Source: Stenotrophomonas maltophilia
GTDB taxonomy: Bacteria; Pseudomonadota; Gammaproteobacteria; Xanthomonadales; Xanthomonadaceae
Assembly: GCA_002387845.1 (NCBI GenBank)
Contig: DGLB01000028.1
Location: forward strand, 100,800 to 152,390
Direction of reading: 5' to 3'
Length of the DNA stretch: 51,591 nt
Position numbers and translations under genes: made by a program. How positions within the stretch are numbered: the first letter of the stretch is position 1; every line of letters starts with the position of its first letter. The notes beneath the pieces are model-generated. The model made no database searches. It saw only the letters and a list, made by a program, of their open reading frames with translations, and was not told the origin of the DNA. Below, piece after piece: positions 15,298 to 24,470 of the stretch.

Positions 15298-18200
15298 GAG
15301 CAGTTCCCACCCGGCATCACCCAGACCTCCCCAAGATAACCTCCAACGTAAGGATCAGCATAGTCAGGCGTCACGATGGCGACATGTCCTTCAGAAGACA
15401 CGATTGCTGCCCCACCCGCGCCAAGACTGCTCTGTAGTTGCTGCACTTGATCCGCACGGGTAAGGGTCTGAGTTGGAGCCCCGTAGGACGCGGACAAGTG
15501 TTCGTTCATCTTCCTCGCGGAAATGATGTATCGCTTATCGTCGCCATTCCAATTTCTGCTTGCGCCCGGAGAGCCCGCGGGAATATCACCTCCACTGTAG
15601 TTGAGCCCGTAGCTGACTCGCGCCGCGCAACTGTTCTGCAAGCCGCCCTTGGACAGAGCTCCATAGTTGTCATTGAGTTGGCCTCCGATCAGCTCCCAGA
15701 CTGCGGCCCCAGTGAAGGTATCGTAATCTGGGTAGAGTTCCGTGAACCTTGATGCAGAAGGCAATCCACAACTACAGAGACCGAGAGAATCCGTGTAGAC
15801 AGTGGGATTCCCCGCAGCGTAGGCAAAGGTCGACATACCACCCCTCAACCCAATCGGATCACTCTGCGAGTACCTACCCACCGCCGGGTCATACTCCCGC
15901 TGGTAGTTATAGAACAGCCCACTCGCCTCAGTCGCCTGCTGCCCCGGGAACCGCAGCGCCAGCTCAAACGCCACCCCATCCCCATCCGGATCACTGTTCG
16001 GAGCCTGGTTCCCAAACACCTCGCTCTTGCTGCTCCACTCCCAGATGCCCACATCGCGCGTCGGGTCGATCACCACGCGAGGTGTCCCCAGGTGGTCAGG
16101 CTGGATGTAGGCCACCTCCGGCACACCCGCGGCCGGCGCGTTGATCAGCGCCACCGGGTAGTTGTCCAGCCAGATCGCCTGCTGGAGCGCCTGCCCGGTG
16201 CTGCTGTAGTTCCCCAGCCACTGGCCGGCTTCGTCATACACGGTGAGCTGCGCACTGCCGCCGGCGGGTTCGCGCTGGATGCGCTCGCCACGGTGGTTGT
16301 ACAGATAGCTTTCCAGCACTGCCCCGCCCTGCTTAGCCTGCCGCAGGCGGTTGGCATCGCTGTACACGTACTCGCGGCTGCCGATGCTGGTGGTGTTGCC
16401 TGCGGCATCGTGGTCGCGAGCCTCCCCGCCCACGCCGGTCAGGCGGTGGCTACCCGGGGCGTAGGAATACACCTGGGTGCCCGCATTGCTGGTCATGCCC
16501 ATGCGGTTGCCGGTGGGGTCGTAGTCGTACGCCTCGATTACCGTGCCGGTGGGGCCATCCTTGGTCTGGGTGAGCCGTCCCATGCTGTCGTAGCCAAACT
16601 GCACCAGCGACTGGCCGCTGTTGGCGGTCTTGAGCTCGGTGATTGCGCCGACAGGGTCATACGTGAAGCCGAGCGACAGGCCGCCCGGGGCCACGTCCCA
16701 GATCCGCTCGGGGCGGTAGTTGCGGTCCACTGGACGAATCAGCTGGCGGCCATCGCCGTAGCTCCAACCGGTGGCCGGCCCGAACGGCGCATACATCAGG
16801 TTGTTCACCACCACCTGTCGGGGCTGGCCCGGGCGGGTCAGGCCGATTTCACTGATGCGGCCGAGGCTGTCGCGCACATAGTCGGCCACGCTGCCATCCG
16901 GATAGGTCAGCTGCTGCAGGCGGCCGCCGATGCTGTAGGCATAGCGCAAGGTGCTGGCCACGCCGTTGACGGTCTGCACCTTGCGGGTGATCTGGCCGAA
17001 GCGGTCGTAGCAGTAGGTAGTGCTGCCGCCGGCATGTTGCACCTGGGCCACGCGGCCCTTGTGGAAGCGCTCGTTGGTGCTGCACACGGCCGGGGCGGCG
17101 TCGTAGGCGTAGCCTACGTTGAGGTTCGGGTCGGGATAGCTGATGCCGCTCAGGCGGTTGAGCGCGTCGTAGTGGTGCAGTACCTGCACGCCACGTGCGT
17201 CGGTACGCACGGTGAGGTTGCCAGCGGCATCGCGGGCCAGCGCGGTGTTACCGCTGTCCGGGCTGTTCTGGGCAATCAGGTCGCCAAAACCATTGTAGGT
17301 GTAGACGGTGTTCAGGCCCTTGGGGTCAGTCACCTGGGTCATCTGGTCCAGCGCGTTGTAGGTGTTCTTGATCTCCGCATTGAAGCCACTGGTGTCCTGC
17401 AGGGTGCGCGCCAGCCGGTTGAGCGGGTCGTACTGGTGGGTGGTGCTGCGCTGCAGGGCATCCACCACGGCACTGGGATTGCCTTCGGGGTCGTAGGCAA
17501 AGCCGGTGTCGTGGTTATTGGCATCGCGCAGGACGGTCAGCTGCCCAAGCGTGTTGTAGATGCGGCCAAGCGTGCGGCGTAGGCTGCCAGTGGTGTCGGC
17601 GGTGTCCTCGCGCAGGCGGTTTCCGGCGTTGTCCAGCGTGTAGTGAATGGAATTGCCGGCGTTGTCTTCAATGTCGGTCAGGCGCTGGGCGGCATCATAG
17701 ATGTAGGTGATGCTGCTGCCATCCGGTTCGCGGATCTTCTGCAGTTGGCCGGTGGGCCAGTAGTCGATCAGGGTGACCCGCGATTCGCCAGGCGAGCCCG
17801 GGTTGACGCGGATGGCGGTGGGCCAGCCACGCGGGTGGTACTCGTACTCGGTGATCAGCGCATTGCTGTCGGCCACCTGCAGCGGCCGGCCGAGCGCGTC
17901 ATAGCGCAGCGTGAGGGTGATATGCCCCAGCCCGTTGGTGACGCTGAGCAGGTCGCCCTTGCGGAAGTCGCACACGCCAGTACCGGCCGGCCCGCAGTTG
18001 GGCGCATCGCTGCCGTAGTAATCGTAGGTCACGATGTCATTGACGTCGTTGCGCGGGCCGTTGACCTGCTTGAGCAGCCCCAGCACCGGGCAGCTGCCGC
18101 CGGCGGCCACATCGGCCGCTTCGCAGTAGCTGAAGGTAGTGGTGCGCACTTCGTTGCTGACCAGGTCACGCACGGCCACGCTGGTCGGCTGCAGGCGCGC

Positions 18201-20084
18201 ATTGCGGATCGTGCGCGTTTCGCGGTCACCGATGCGGCTGTACACCACGCGGTTGCTGCCGGTGAGGGTGTGCGTTTCGGTGATGCGCTGCTCCGGCAGG
18301 CCCACCGCCTCGGTGATGGTGGTGACCTCCACCGGCTGACCGCTGTTGGGGTCGGCACCGGTGCTGTAGGCATAGGTGGTCTGGGTGCCACGGCGGTCGG
18401 TTTCGCTGGCCAACCGGCGGCGGAAGTCCTGCGCCTTGGGATAGTAGGTGCGGCTGATCGGGCCCTGCGGGCCGGTCACGCCAGTGACCTTGCGCGGGTA
18501 ACCTTCGCCGGCGGTGGGGCTCAGGTCGTGGGTGGATACCTTGCCCAGTGCGTCGGTAACGATGGTGGTGCCGCTTGCGGTGTACTCCAGCCGGACGCCA
18601 TCAATGCCGACATCGGTGCCGGTGCAGTCGCTGGAATGCCGGCTGCAGGTGACGCGGCCCTTGGTGTCGTAGTTGTACCACCCGTAGCGGCGCGCATCTT
18701 CTGTGGTGATGCCGGTGAGGTAGCGCGGGAAGCTGGCGTTCTCGTAGTGATACACGCGCACGGTGTTGCCGGGATACTGCACCGTGGCAACCTGGCCGTT
18801 GCTGTTGTAGGTGTAGCTGGCCACCAGTTGGCCACTGATCGACAACGCGCTGATCAGATCATCGCCTGCCGGTGCTTCGTAGTGGAATAGCAGTGCGCGG
18901 CCGCTGGAGTGGTTGATCGAAAGCAGTCGCCCCTGTGCGTCGTGCTGGTAGCTGAGGGTGGTGCCGTTCTCGAAGGCCCGCTGCTGCAGACGACCGTTGC
19001 TGCCAAAGGTGAGTACTTCGTCACTGCGGTATAGCAGCCAGTTGCTGCCCTGCTGCTGCAGCCGGTCGCCGCTGCCATTGGCGGCCTCGTAGGCCGTGCC
19101 AACCGCCGAGAACGCGATGTGCGTGCCATTGCTTTCAATCAGACCCACAGTGAACACGTTGCTGGGCGGGAAACCGCTGCTGTCCGTGCCCATGGCCAGG
19201 AACAGATTGTGCGAGTGGGTCCAGTTGGGACCGAAGCCCCCGGCCGGTGCCGAGGTCATCGAATTGAAGTGACGTACGAACTGGATCCAGCTCAGGTCCA
19301 GATCGGATTCGGGTTGGGATTTGTTGCCCGTGGTGGCGTCGCAGGGGTTGCCCTTGATGTGGAGCGGACCGCCTTTTCCGGCCTGCGCGGGGCACTGGCT
19401 GGCCACCGGCGAACTGGAGTAGTTCATCAGCATGCTGCCGATCTGCTCCTGCGCAGGATGCATGCCGCACATGCCTATTTCAGGCTTCCAGGCCATCAGC
19501 GCCGTGTTGGGGCACTTCACCGTACGCTTGCGGTTCACATCGACACTGGCCTGCGTCGAGATGCAGGTGCCGGTACGCGGGTTGATGATGTAATACGGCG
19601 TGCCATAGCTTGCTGACTCGCCCGTGTTGCTGCCGTCGGCACCATCGCCCAGGCCAGCACCGGGTACGCCTTCCCACGTGCCGGGAATCACTTGCGTTGC
19701 AGGACAGCCCGGGGAGGATGCCCGATAGGATTTGATGGCGTCCACCATCGCCTGCTCGGTGTCGTAATCCTGGTTGTTGAACTGGTAGATCCAGTCAGTG
19801 ACGATCAGCTTGGCCGGCTTGATCCGGTAATCGCAGGTGACCTTTTCACCGCTGATGCGCATGCCGGTGACCTGCCAGCTGAGCGGACCGGCGGCAAGGT
19901 ACGGCGCGAAGTTGTTCTCGACGGCCTTCTGGGCCTGGCCTTCATGGAGAAGCGTTTGGCCTGGGGCAGCTGGGCTTTGCCAGGTTTTCGTCACTTCCTG
20001 CGCATGCGCAACGGGAATTGCGGAGAGTGCGGCGAGGAACAACAGGGCGCGCGGGCGTGCGACAGCGGGGGTGGAACGGGACAT
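15285..20084 (-). CDS. Secreted Rhs-repeat toxin with C-terminal Tae4-like amidase
   Basis: 1599 residues from the ATG at 20084, chosen because AGGAAGGAG precedes it and a Sec signal follows at once (LLFLAALSAIPVAHAQ). Residues 25-270: cysteine-containing N-terminal region. From about 255: DUF6531-type entry (DLDLSWIQFVRHFNS, FGPNWTHSHNLFL). Then about 30 YD repeats (GRLLSINHSSGRALLFHYE to TQVYSYAPGSHRLTGVG). The Rhs core ends with EYDPAVGRYSQSDPIGLRGG at about 1400-1420. The tip (1437-1599) matches the Tae4 amidase family: ELIGGQLN, QNSCAARVSYGLNYSGGDIP with catalytic Cys 1486, YIISARKMNEHL, SSEGHVAIV with His 1567, and GEVWVMPG at the end. Tae4 cleaves the gamma-D-Glu/mDAP bond in peptidoglycan. 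No PAAR domain is present; export by Sec is inferred. Confidence 0.88.
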   Translation of the reverse strand: MSRSTPAVARPRALLFLAALSAIPVAHAQEVTKTWQSPAAPGQTLLHEGQAQKAVENNFAPYLAAGPLSWQVTGMRISGEKVTCDYRIKPAKLIVTDWIYQFNNQDYDTEQAMVDAIKSYRASSPGCPATQVIPGTWEGVPGAGLGDGADGSNTGESASYGTPYYIINPRTGTCISTQASVDVNRKRTVKCPNTALMAWKPEIGMCGMHPAQEQIGSMLMNYSSSPVASQCPAQAGKGGPLHIKGNPCDATTGNKSQPESDLDLSWIQFVRHFNSMTSAPAGGFGPNWTHSHNLFLAMGTDSSGFPPSNVFTVGLIESNGTHIAFSAVGTAYEAANGSGDRLQQQGSNWLLYRSDEVLTFGSNGRLQQRAFENGTTLSYQHDAQGRLLSINHSSGRALLFHYEAPAGDDLISALSISGQLVASYTYNSNGQVATVQYPGNTVRVYHYENASFPRYLTGITTEDARRYGWYNYDTKGRVTCSRHSSDCTGTDVGIDGVRLEYTASGTTIVTDALGKVSTHDLSPTAGEGYPRKVTGVTGPQGPISRTYYPKAQDFRRRLASETDRRGTQTTYAYSTGADPNSGQPVEVTTITEAVGLPEQRITETHTLTGSNRVVYSRIGDRETRTIRNARLQPTSVAVRDLVSNEVRTTTFSYCEAADVAAGGSCPVLGLLKQVNGPRNDVNDIVTYDYYGSDAPNCGPAGTGVCDFRKGDLLSVTNGLGHITLTLRYDALGRPLQVADSNALITEYEYHPRGWPTAIRVNPGSPGESRVTLIDYWPTGQLQKIREPDGSSITYIYDAAQRLTDIEDNAGNSIHYTLDNAGNRLREDTADTTGSLRRTLGRIYNTLGQLTVLRDANNHDTGFAYDPEGNPSAVVDALQRSTTHQYDPLNRLARTLQDTSGFNAEIKNTYNALDQMTQVTDPKGLNTVYTYNGFGDLIAQNSPDSGNTALARDAAGNLTVRTDARGVQVLHHYDALNRLSGISYPDPNLNVGYAYDAAPAVCSTNERFHKGRVAQVQHAGGSTTYCYDRFGQITRKVQTVNGVASTLRYAYSIGGRLQQLTYPDGSVADYVRDSLGRISEIGLTRPGQPRQVVVNNLMYAPFGPATGWSYGDGRQLIRPVDRNYRPERIWDVAPGGLSLGFTYDPVGAITELKTANSGQSLVQFGYDSMGRLTQTKDGPTGTVIEAYDYDPTGNRMGMTSNAGTQVYSYAPGSHRLTGVGGEARDHDAAGNTTSIGSREYVYSDANRLRQAKQGGAVLESYLYNHRGERIQREPAGGSAQLTVYDEAGQWLGNYSSTGQALQQAIWLDNYPVALINAPAAGVPEVAYIQPDHLGTPRVVIDPTRDVGIWEWSSKSEVFGNQAPNSDPDGDGVAFELALRFPGQQATEASGLFYNYQREYDPAVGRYSQSDPIGLRGGMSTFAYAAGNPTVYTDSLGLCSCGLPSASRFTELYPDYDTFTGAAVWELIGGQLNDNYGALSKGGLQNSCAARVSYGLNYSGGDIPAGSPGASRNWNGDDKRYIISARKMNEHLSASYGAPTQTLTRADQVQQLQSSLGAGGAAIVSSEGHVAIVTPDYADPYVGGYLGEVWVMPGGNCSCPQ

Positions 20085-20351
20085 TCCGGTACTCCTTCCT
20101 GGAGGTGGGACTGCTCGTACGTCAATGCGGTATTGGGGTGCAGGCCGTGCAGTGCGCGGCTGTAAGACGGTCGCCCGAGGGTCCAATGGGCGACTGAAGG
20201 TGCGGCTGAGTTTCGTCTGGCGGTGAGCGCGCGGTCAAGACGCCAAACTGTGCGAATGCTCACTGTTTGGAGAACGCACCGCCCGATTCTGGAATGTTCC
20301 AAATGTTCCTACAGATTTTCCCTACACGTTCTTCGGAATTTTCCTCGTGCA
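20085..20351 (-). promoter_or_regulatory. Leader and probable promoter region of the rhs gene
   Basis: The stretch is 267 bp without a gene, AT-richer than its surroundings at 20265-20345 (GAATGTTCCAAATGTTCC, CAGATTTTCCCTACACG). The ribosome site AGGAAGGAG at 20091-20099 decides the rhs start at 20084. I see no confident -35/-10 pair. Confidence 0.35.
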
Positions 20352-20586
20352 CTCGTTCGCGAACCCGCCTCGTTCTCCAATTGGTCCGTCGCGCCAAACT
20401 TGTTCGCGAAACCGCCTTGGTCTTCCGTTGGTCCGCCGCGTCAAACTCGTTCGCGAACCCGCCTTGGTCTTCCGTTGGTCCGCCGCGTCAAACTCGTGCG
20501 CGAATCCGCCTTGGTCTTCCGTTGGTCCGCCGCGTCAAACTCGTTCGCGAACCCGCCTTGGTCTTCCGTTGGTCCGCCGCGTCAAA
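20352..20586. repeat. Tandem repeat, five units of 47 bp
   Basis: Five exact-length copies start at 20352, 20399, 20446, 20493 and 20540 with CTCGTTCGCGAACCCGCC and continue TTGGTCTTCCGTTGGTCCGC. The sixth start (20587) runs directly into long palindromic repeat copy 7. The first 18 bases are the same lead-in found before other palindromic repeats, so the array looks like slippage amplification of that flank. Confidence 0.9.
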
Positions 20587-20606
20587 CTCGTTCGCGAATC
20601 CGCTTT

Positions 20607-20755
20607 GGTAGAGTCGGTCGTCAGACGACTACCGATAACAGTGATCTGCACGGTAACGCATGAACATCGACCGAAGAAGCGCGCTTGCGTTCAATAGTCA
20701 TGCGCTACCGGCTTATGCGGATTTCAGAGCAGTCGTCTATCGACCGACTCTACCG
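20607..20755. repeat. Long palindromic repeat, copy 7
   Basis: GGTAGAGTCGGTCGTCAGAC to CGACCGACTCTACC. It is followed by GAAGCAGCCATAACCAGCGC and TTCGGCATGTCCCG, the same trailing sequence as copy 8 on the other side of the effector module (25661-25809), unlike the trailing segment used in the immunity array. Confidence 0.85.
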
Positions 20756-20813
20756 AAGCAGCCATAACCAGCGCGTTCGGCATGTCCCGTGCATCCGGCG
20801 CATCCGGCGATTC

Positions 20814-20906
20814 AACGCCGCCCGATCCACCGCATCACTCCAGCAGGTGTTGTATAGCGGCCGGCTCGCGTTCGAGATTGGGTGCTTCGGGCCAGATCTC
20901 CACGCG
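20814..20906 (-). pseudogene. Internally deleted symE-locus remnant (left copy)
   Basis: CAACGCCGCCCGATCCACCG through TCACTCCAGCAGGT matches the 3' part of the gene at 27008-27325. Then the sequence jumps directly to TTGTATAGC and CGGGCCAGATCT, which match the 5' part of symE (27646-27700). About 490 bp between these points is missing. It is a deletion derivative of the locus at 27 kb. Confidence 0.75.
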
Positions 20907-20922
20907 GAAGCGGGGTGGATCG

Positions 20923-23900
20923 TTAGCCGCCGCCTCCACCACCACCGCCTCCGCCCATGACCATCACCATGGCATGCTCCTCGTTGACGCGCTCCTGCTC
21001 CTGCTGACGTTGCAATGTGGCCTGCTGCTCCTGCTGCGTATCGCGTTCCAGCAACACATCCAGCCGCTCCAGCGATTCCTCGTGAGGAGTCCTCACTGCC
21101 TGCTCTGTAGGCATCACTGCACGCCGGTGTGCGGGGTTGTCCAGTTCCCCCTGCACCACGAACACATTGAAGCCCGGGCGCTGGTCTCCCACCTGGTTGC
21201 TGAGCACCACGTGGTCCACCCGCTGCAGGCCGCCCTCCTTGGCCAGCACCATCAGGCTGCCGGTGAGGCGCTCGCTGGTGTCGTCATAGGTCCGACCCAG
21301 ACTTTCGTCCAGCTTTTCGACCTGTTCGCGCACCTGGCGATAGAGGGCGTTGGCGGGGTGTGCCGGGTCGCTGGGTTGCAGTCGGGTGAGGCCAGGTTCG
21401 TCAGCCTTGGGGTGCCCTTGCTGCGGTAGGTCCTGCTCGGGTATTTCCGCGCGGTTTGACTGATCTGGCGCGTGCAGCCCTTCTTCCGGGTGAGCTTCGT
21501 GGACGGGAAGCTGGGACGCCAGGAAAGCGTCGTGGTGCTCCTGCGATTGAGAGGCTTCCTGCTCAGGAACTTCCTTCGAATCCGGGGTTACCGGCTTGAA
21601 GGGCTCATCCACTTTGTGCGTGGATGGCTCACCTGCCGGGTAGACGGGAGCGATGTTCTGGGCCTCAGTCCTGGAGGCCTGGGCGATTTCATGCAAGTGA
21701 GCGGCGGTTGCTTGCGGTTCCGCGACCGTGTTGCCAGGGGCGTGTGCGGGTTGATTATGAGCGGGACCGTCGGTGGGCTGCCGGGGAAGCTGCGCCTCCG
21801 CTGCGTGAGGTTCGACTGCGGGAGTCGTGGCCTGTTCCTGACGGGCGAGATCCTGCTCGGCGCGGGCGGCTTCCTGCTCGCGCTGTTGGGTTTGGTGGTG
21901 GAGTGCTTCGGCTTCGGGGTGGGGCGCTGTTGGGACTTGGGGCGCGTCGTTGTTCAGCCGGGCAGAGCCCGGCTCTACGGGGATTGCGGCTTCGGTTGCT
22001 GACGTGGCCGCCATGCGGGCTGCCTCGGCCGTTCGGGCTGCTTCGGCTGCGGCCATTTCTTCAGACTCTGTAGTGCCACGCCATGCGTGGCTACTCGAAG
22101 CCGCCAGATCCAAAGCATCCGAGTATTCGCCAGATTCGCGAGCACCCACCTGCCCTGCTGCCAGCATTGCTGCCTGCCCAGCCTGCTCCATGGACAGGCC
22201 AGCGCGATTGGCCTCGCGCAGCGCTTGCTGATGGGCCTCCAACTGCTGAGGCGTGAGCGCCGAAATCCTCAGCTCGGGGGCCGGAGGAACGACGGCCTCG
22301 GTTTGCGCAGGCGCATTCGCCTCCCGCAGCGCCAGCAGGATCTCTTCACTGCTGGTCACCGCCACCACGCGACGAACACCATCCTCACCGACCTGCAGAT
22401 GCGCGACAGGGCTGGCTGCAGAGAATTTCCCCTCTTCATCCGGCTGCAGCAACATGGCCCCACCGTGGAGCCCATGTTCCTCCCGCGTTCGCTGCACTGC
22501 GGTGTCAATCGCCTGTTGCCAGCCTGGGAACAGCTCGGTGCCGACCATTCGATAGCGGTACTGCGTCTGCTCGCGTCCAATATCCGCAGGGCTCGGTGGG
22601 CTTGCCTTGATCTCCTCCACCAGTTCCGCGTGCCGCGTCAGCTCCGGCAGCAGCGCGCTGCGGGTATTCTCCAGCTCGAGCAGCGTGTTGCCCGTGGCGG
22701 GAACACCATCGTGCGCCCATTGCCCTTCGCCCACACGCTCGTACTTCTGGCCATTCCAGCTCGTCAGCTTGTCCGCGTTGCCCATGGCGTAGTCCGCCGC
22801 CCTGGACCGTTCAAGGTTGTCTGCGGCCCAACCACTGCGGTGGTACACCACGTCGTATCGCGCCGCCACGGCGGCCGGGCTGTTGGCAATGTTGCGGGCA
22901 ATGACCGCCTCGGCTTGTGCATCAAGTTCTGCAGCGCGCTCGGGGCTGGCCGTCTCCGGAACATAGCTACCCCGGTTGCCCTCGCCGGACACACCCACTT
23001 TCACGGTTCGATGCCACTGACCGTCCGCCGGATCACGCGTCCAGTCAGCTGGGCTGATGCTACCTCTGTCGCTATCGTTGGCAGGCAGCCGGTAAGGATT
23101 CTGCGCAGGGGGCAGCGCCTTCAGCGCCAGATCGACGGAGGCATTGGTGGCCTTGCAGTTGAGCGCCCGGGCTACGTCGTAACTCGCGGCAATGGAGGTG
23201 GCAACCGGATTGTCCACTCCGTCGGCGGTCGTATCGGCCATGGCAGAACGCGTCCAGGCGCGGCCGGTGAACTCCCATTCAACGCCGCTGGCATCCTTCT
23301 GCTGGTAGATCTTCTTGTCTTCCCACAGGTCTACGGCCTTCTCACCCGCCTTTGCCCAGAAAGCAGCATCGGCGGCGATAAGCGCCATGGGGCCTGCACC
23401 TGCCGACGCACCCAGCGCATAGGCAGTCATTACGCCCCCAGCCCAGCCGCCGGCATTGCGGCCGGCGAAGCGTGCGGCCTCGGATTGCACGCCAAGCACG
23501 TTGTCCTGGTTGTATAGATCGGCAACGCGCTGTGCGGTGGTGACGGCGTCGGCCGCGCTGGCGAACAGGCCGGCGGCGCGGAGGGCAGTGTTGGCGGTAG
23601 GGTTGCCGAAGAGCAGTTCGGTACTGATGAAGCCGCGCTGGGATAAGGGTTTGTAGGATTCTGGTGGATGGGCGGCGAGGTCGTAGATGCCACCTTTGGC
23701 TTGGCCGATCTCCGGGAGTTCGTCTACCAGGACCTGCTTGACGATCTTGGAGGTTTCGTCCGAAAGCGTGAGGCGGTTTGCCTCTTGGGCCTGCGCGACA
23801 GCCATCCGCATTTCCATGCGGCCGGCGACTTCCTTCTCCGGTGCCTCACCACGGGCGGACACAAGGTGCCGACCCTCCGCTTGCGCAGCTTCGACTACGA

Positions 23901-24435
23901 AGGCAACACGGCTCTCGTTGTGAGTCACCGCCGCCCATTCTGATTCGACCGGCCCCATTCGACGGAGATGGTCGATCTGGTCGGCATGACGCACCGCATA
24001 TCCGTCGAGATCGCCTATGGTTGCGCGGTTTGCTGCGTTAGCTCCGTCCTTGGTTAGGCGATCTGGCGTGGTGGCGAATGCATCTCCATTGATGATGGCA
24101 ACCTTCAACGTATCTTGGATGGACTCGACCCTGGCCACGACGCGAGCCAGCGCGTCAGAATCATTCGCCATTGCCGAGATTCCGTCAGCACTTTCAGCAA
24201 TCTCCTTCAGAACATCACGAACTCCCGCGTAGTATGAGCTACGGGTGCGCCCACGATGGGGGCTCGACTCCATCTCGTCCGCGAGCACCCCGTCGAACGG
24301 CAGGTACAGTCGATTCCTTGAGGAATTCATGTCGATCAACTCGTCGTCGACCAGCTTCTTCAGCAAGTCACTTGTCGTCAGCTGAGCAGTGTCGATGACG
24401 TGGTGACTTTGTAGAACAACACTACTTGATGACAT
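20923..24435 (-). CDS. XVIPCD-type type IV secretion effector (interbacterial toxin)
   Basis: 1170 residues from the ATG at 24435 (GTG 9 bases upstream also possible), with GAAAGG before it. The end carries an XVIPCD: NALYRQVREQVEKLDESLGR, TSERLTGSLMVLAKEGGLQR, VDHVVLSNQV, NVFVVQGELDNPAHRRAVMP at about 1030-1110, then a Gln-rich tail and a terminal run of ten glycines. XVIPCDs bind the VirD4 coupling protein of the Xanthomonadales bacteria-killing T4SS. The N-terminal 650 residues are a toxin and entry region without a recognised catalytic motif; about 300-400 is glycine/alanine-rich and could be membrane-active (GGWAGGVMTAYALGASAGAG). A Pro/Gln/Ala-rich linker (about 740-1010) includes two palindromic repeats translated as protein. 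The T4SS itself is not in the window. Confidence 0.85.
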   Translation of the reverse strand: MSSSSVVLQSHHVIDTAQLTTSDLLKKLVDDELIDMNSSRNRLYLPFDGVLADEMESSPHRGRTRSSYYAGVRDVLKEIAESADGISAMANDSDALARVVARVESIQDTLKVAIINGDAFATTPDRLTKDGANAANRATIGDLDGYAVRHADQIDHLRRMGPVESEWAAVTHNESRVAFVVEAAQAEGRHLVSARGEAPEKEVAGRMEMRMAVAQAQEANRLTLSDETSKIVKQVLVDELPEIGQAKGGIYDLAAHPPESYKPLSQRGFISTELLFGNPTANTALRAAGLFASAADAVTTAQRVADLYNQDNVLGVQSEAARFAGRNAGGWAGGVMTAYALGASAGAGPMALIAADAAFWAKAGEKAVDLWEDKKIYQQKDASGVEWEFTGRAWTRSAMADTTADGVDNPVATSIAASYDVARALNCKATNASVDLALKALPPAQNPYRLPANDSDRGSISPADWTRDPADGQWHRTVKVGVSGEGNRGSYVPETASPERAAELDAQAEAVIARNIANSPAAVAARYDVVYHRSGWAADNLERSRAADYAMGNADKLTSWNGQKYERVGEGQWAHDGVPATGNTLLELENTRSALLPELTRHAELVEEIKASPPSPADIGREQTQYRYRMVGTELFPGWQQAIDTAVQRTREEHGLHGGAMLLQPDEEGKFSAASPVAHLQVGEDGVRRVVAVTSSEEILLALREANAPAQTEAVVPPAPELRISALTPQQLEAHQQALREANRAGLSMEQAGQAAMLAAGQVGARESGEYSDALDLAASSSHAWRGTTESEEMAAAEAARTAEAARMAATSATEAAIPVEPGSARLNNDAPQVPTAPHPEAEALHHQTQQREQEAARAEQDLARQEQATTPAVEPHAAEAQLPRQPTDGPAHNQPAHAPGNTVAEPQATAAHLHEIAQASRTEAQNIAPVYPAGEPSTHKVDEPFKPVTPDSKEVPEQEASQSQEHHDAFLASQLPVHEAHPEEGLHAPDQSNRAEIPEQDLPQQGHPKADEPGLTRLQPSDPAHPANALYRQVREQVEKLDESLGRTYDDTSERLTGSLMVLAKEGGLQRVDHVVLSNQVGDQRPGFNVFVVQGELDNPAHRRAVMPTEQAVRTPHEESLERLDVLLERDTQQEQQATLQRQQEQERVNEEHAMVMVMGGGGGGGGGG
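21956..21978 (-). repeat. SMAG/REP palindrome inside the effector gene
   Basis: AGCCGGGCAGAGCCCGGCTC plus TAC, the GTAGAGCCGGGC-type hairpin, read through in frame as VEPGSARLN in the effector linker. The other copies of this repeat in the window lie between genes. Confidence 0.8.
22070..22094. repeat. Second SMAG/REP palindrome inside the effector gene
   Basis: GTAGTGCCACGCCATGCGTG plus GCTAC, a perfect hairpin of a second repeat subtype (also at 26961-26982 between genes). It is translated as SSHAWRGTT in the effector linker. Confidence 0.8.
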
Positions 24436-24470
24436 CCCTTTCACCTTTCGTCGCTATTGCAAAGAAGTAA

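Noticed and set aside
16092..17582. Open frame of 496 codons on the plus strand
   Set aside because: Antisense to the YD repeats of the rhs gene; its Val/Ala/Gly-rich content is a shadow of the GC-rich real gene, and no start signal exists.
22087..23517. Open frame of 476 codons on the plus strand
   Set aside because: Antisense to the XVIPCD effector gene.
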